From the NCBI GenBank assembly GCA_964017155.1, contig OZ024863.1, positions 42,402,584 through 42,466,583 of the forward strand: a DNA stretch of 64,000 nt, written 5' to 3'. Source of the DNA: Oasisia sp. SBJ-2009. Its lineage: Eukaryota; Annelida; Polychaeta; Sabellida; Siboglinidae. Both the position numbers and the translations under genes were made by a program. Below the pieces are notes generated by a model. It saw nothing but the letters and a program-made list of their open reading frames with translations, did no database searches and was not told where the DNA came from. Below, in pieces: positions 61,468 through 64,000 of the stretch (within the stretch, counting starts at the first letter, position 1; the number at the start of each line of letters is the position of its first letter).

Positions 61468-62841
61468 CTACTTCATATCAAGGAGCAGGCTAGTAGGATT
61501 CTCTAGATACGACTTCCACAGGTTCGAGAATTTCGCCATGGTGGCGCCCTCTATGATGCGGTGATCGGCCGACCAGCTGATATTCATCACATGTGCCTTG
61601 TAAACGTTACCATTTGAATCAAATCTCGGCAGCACCTACGAACATGAACACAGAATCAGACGTGTGATTACAGGAAATTAATACTTGAAAAATATTCCAT
61701 AATACTTAAATGAAAAAAGTTACTGATAATAAACTAACTTGTTGTGTGTGTAAATAAACAATAAGCCCAGAGATGCACCAAAACAATGGACCTGTCTAAT
61801 CTAAAAATGTACAGTCCCTTTCAATATCATCAACAGATGGATAGGGGGCTATGGTTGATGTGTATAATTATAAAGGTGAGTTTCTAAATAAATGACTGGT
61901 GATGACAGAAATAAACTGGCAGAAATAAAAGGTCAACAAGTTTAAGATCTCTTGGTTTAGTGCTATATGACCACAGGTGAAAAATATTTTGTGACAAAAT
62001 GACAAGACACTACAACACAAGACATCCATGCCTGAGATAAGTGGATGTCACGACGCCACGAGGTGACACACTGATGCTTACCTGGATCTTTCCCAGGGCA
62101 CCAATGACAACTTCTGTGGGCAGCAGCACTGGCTTCGTATAAGTTCCCCCAATCTACGGAACACAAAACAGAATCATAACAGCCACTTCTTTTGTACCAA
62201 AATGCTCGAAAATCAAAGTCGGTGACACAGATATAGGAAAGGATTGAGCATTCTCGTAATGGTATACAATGTACAACAAATGTACTTCTGTCTATCAACA
62301 GATGGACAAAAGTGGTTAGAAGCAAAGGACGAGAGGTAATATTAAAAAGATAGGATTTTTAGACACCAGCGAAATAAAGCTATTTCCTAATGACAAAACA
62401 TTATTTCCCGAGTTGGTGCAGCAACATCGACTCATCTATCCCGGCTATCTCATTCCACGAACCTTTCTTAATGCTCGCAACAGGTGGGTGGCAAATGTAA
62501 TAAAATACAGTATCAAAACCTTTATTATCCTAAAATGGATTTTTTTTTTATTAAAAAAATTATTTCCATTTCAGAATAAAAAAGTTTTATTTTGTTTTGC
62601 CAAAAAGACAACCACAAATGACACAAGTCGCAGGGAGGACCCAACTGACCGTTCCAATGTTGGACAGAGTGAAGGTGCCCCCGGAGAGGTCGTGTGTGCC
62701 CAGCTTGCCCTGTGACCCCAGCTGCATGAGCCGGCTGAGTTCACTGGCCACCTCCAACATGCTCAGACTCTGGACGTTCTTCACATTGGGCACCAGCAGA
62801 CCATCCTTCGTGTCCATCGCAAACCCTATGTTGTGTGACGC
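61468..62841 (-). CDS. dbt: branched-chain alpha-keto acid dehydrogenase E2 (DBT), last three exons
   Basis: Minus-strand exons: 62841-62650 (64 codons), 62153-62082 (24 codons) and 61635-61468 (55 codons and TAG), all phase 0 with AG/GT borders. E2 is the core acyltransferase of the mitochondrial complex that degrades valine, leucine and isoleucine. Visible parts of the catalytic domain: [31 protein letters not shown], then [34 protein letters not shown] and a [16 protein letters not shown]-terminus, all closely like animal DBT. The active-site signature His is in DHRIIEG; the usual HxxxDG has Glu instead of Asp. Lipoyl and E3-binding domains and earlier exons lie beyond the right edge. It is convergent with the Cripto-like gene. 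Confidence 0.93.
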
Positions 62842-63359
62842 CTACAGATGTAAGACCACAATAAGATGTTCGTCCGCCATTACCCATGTGACCAAAGAGT
62901 ACCCTATAAAAACAGCATTATGCAGGTTATCTGAATTTCTGTGAGCACATATGTAGTGTGGAGTGAGTAGAAATTATGTTTTTGTAGAGCGTGGCATCAG
63001 AGCTGTCAAATTATGACAGCTGTCGTTCGGTGTATTTCTGCGTGTTAATACAGTTGTAATTTTGCTTGGTGGTGTAATCAGGGGCAATCCGTGGGTGGTT
63101 CAAGCAGAAATGGAGGAGTGTAAGGTTGGTAAGAAGTTTGTGGGAGCCTGAGGTATGAGAAGTTCACGAATTGTTCACAGAACTTCTGTCTATAAATATG
63201 CTGTGAAATTGTCAATCACAGACCTCATCAAGATTAGTAGGAAATGAAGGAAACGTTATAAGGGTCACCTATGGAAAATGCAAAGGTGGTCTGACTCCTA
63301 TAGACAGCAATGTAGGTGAGTTGGTACGAGGCAGGGTATAGATAAGTTCTTATAAGTTC
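62842..63359. other. DBT intron, no feature seen
   Basis: Lies upstream (minus strand) of the first visible DBT exon. No further DBT exon was found here. Confidence 0.5.
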
Positions 63360-63690
63360 TCATGGAGCGCAATGGCTCAGGGGTAGAGCTTCGGATTCTC
63401 GATTACAATAACCCGGGTTCGAATCCTGTGCTGCGGTGTTAAAACCTTGGGCAGGTTTTTCCACTCTGCATTGCTCCAGTTCACTCAGCTGTATAAATGA
63501 GTACCTGGCTATAGACAGTGGTGGATATGTGTATGAACAGCCTTCGCGCATTAATTGTAGCATATGGCTAGATGCTTCCCAGAGAAGCCGAGATGGTGTC
63601 TGAGTGAACAGGTCTGTCAGGGAAGTGTAAAGCGCTTTGAGCGGTCCTGAGGACTGGATACTATGCTATATAAGAGCTTGCCTTTATAAT
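63360..63690 (+). mobile_element. tRNA-derived SINE, type B
   Basis: Best-preserved copy: TGGCTCAGGGGTAGAGC (A box), GGGTTCGAATCC (B box), TGAGTACCTGGCTATAGACA, GTGTAAAGCGCTTTGAG and GCTATATAAGAGCTT. A minus-strand ORF through it is an artefact. Confidence 0.9.
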
Positions 63691-63774
63691 GTGCCACATC
63701 CAGTCCTTAAGATTGTTGTGAGTGCTACATTTTTGATTACCTGGAACACTTTTAACTGAATAGTACTCAGATTC

Positions 63775-64000
63775 TGAATGTAGGTTCTTATATAGCAATG
63801 TATCCAATCCATAGCTATGCTCAATTTACTCCCCAGCAGACCAGTTCAATCACACACGATCTCGGCTTTTCAGGGAAGCATCCAGCCACACTGCAATTAA
63901 TGCACAAAAATATTTGTTCATAAATATCCACCACTGTGTGACCAGATACTCATTCATACAGCCAAGTGAACTGGTGCAATGTAGAGTGAAAAACTTGTTT
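63775..64000 (-). mobile_element. tRNA-derived SINE, type B, reversed, cut by window edge
   Basis: Reverse complement of the type B 3' half (TTCTTATATAGC, then CACACTGCAATTAATGCACA, then CCAGATACTCATTCATACAG). The tRNA-like head would lie beyond 64000. Together with the copy at 63360 it forms an inverted SINE pair about 85 bp apart. Confidence 0.8.

Overview
This window is animal (metazoan) nuclear DNA, most likely from an invertebrate deuterostome such as a hemichordate, echinoderm or cephalochordate. The evidence is spliced genes with GT-AG introns, four miR-92 hairpins, an EGF-CFC (Cripto) gene (a family known mainly from deuterostomes), many non-LTR retrotransposon pieces, tRNA-derived SINEs, MITEs and long microsatellites. 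I could not fix the species from sequence alone.

Layout. From 1 to about 27 kb there is no protein gene I can defend. This region holds four miR-92 family hairpins, all on the + strand (11.7, 16.6, 22.1 and 22.4 kb), embedded in interspersed repeats. The repeats include a hAT-type MITE with 8-bp target duplications, a long-TIR element flanked by TTAA, two SINE types and one dispersed repeat. From 27.0 to 36.5 kb is a mobile-element and satellite belt: a frameshifted CR1/L2-like LINE with a (GAATT)n tail, AT-rich tracts, a (CCGT)n array, a near-perfect long hairpin, a degraded LINE on the minus strand, a roughly 150-bp tandem array punctuated by YY1-like palindromes, and a decayed transposon-associated ORF.

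From 36.77 to 43.84 kb is a complete six-exon EndoU gene (+ strand). I joined it exon by exon with consistent phases, giving 279 aa; it has one GC-AG intron and an 11-nt first coding exon. From 44 to 51.5 kb is mostly non-coding, with a SINE, simple repeats, a possible two-exon micropeptide gene (48.88-49.62 kb) and a LINE fragment.

From 51.97 to 58.39 kb is a complete five-exon Cripto-like EGF-CFC gene (+ strand, 173 aa) with signal peptide, EGF, CFC and a hydrophobic C-terminus. A 5'-truncated Jockey/CR1-type LINE with an intact 484-codon reverse transcriptase ORF lies just 3' of it. From 62.84 down to 61.47 kb (- strand) are the last three exons of the branched-chain alpha-keto acid dehydrogenase E2 gene (DBT), convergent with Cripto; the rest of DBT lies off the right edge.

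The genes do not form one pathway: EndoU is an RNA-cleaving enzyme, Cripto a Nodal co-receptor, and DBT a mitochondrial acyltransferase. The most informative points are the miR-92 cluster, the YY1-palindrome array upstream of EndoU, the GC-AG intron, and residue changes in Cripto (Thr to Leu in the EGF loop) and DBT (Asp to Glu in HxxxDG).
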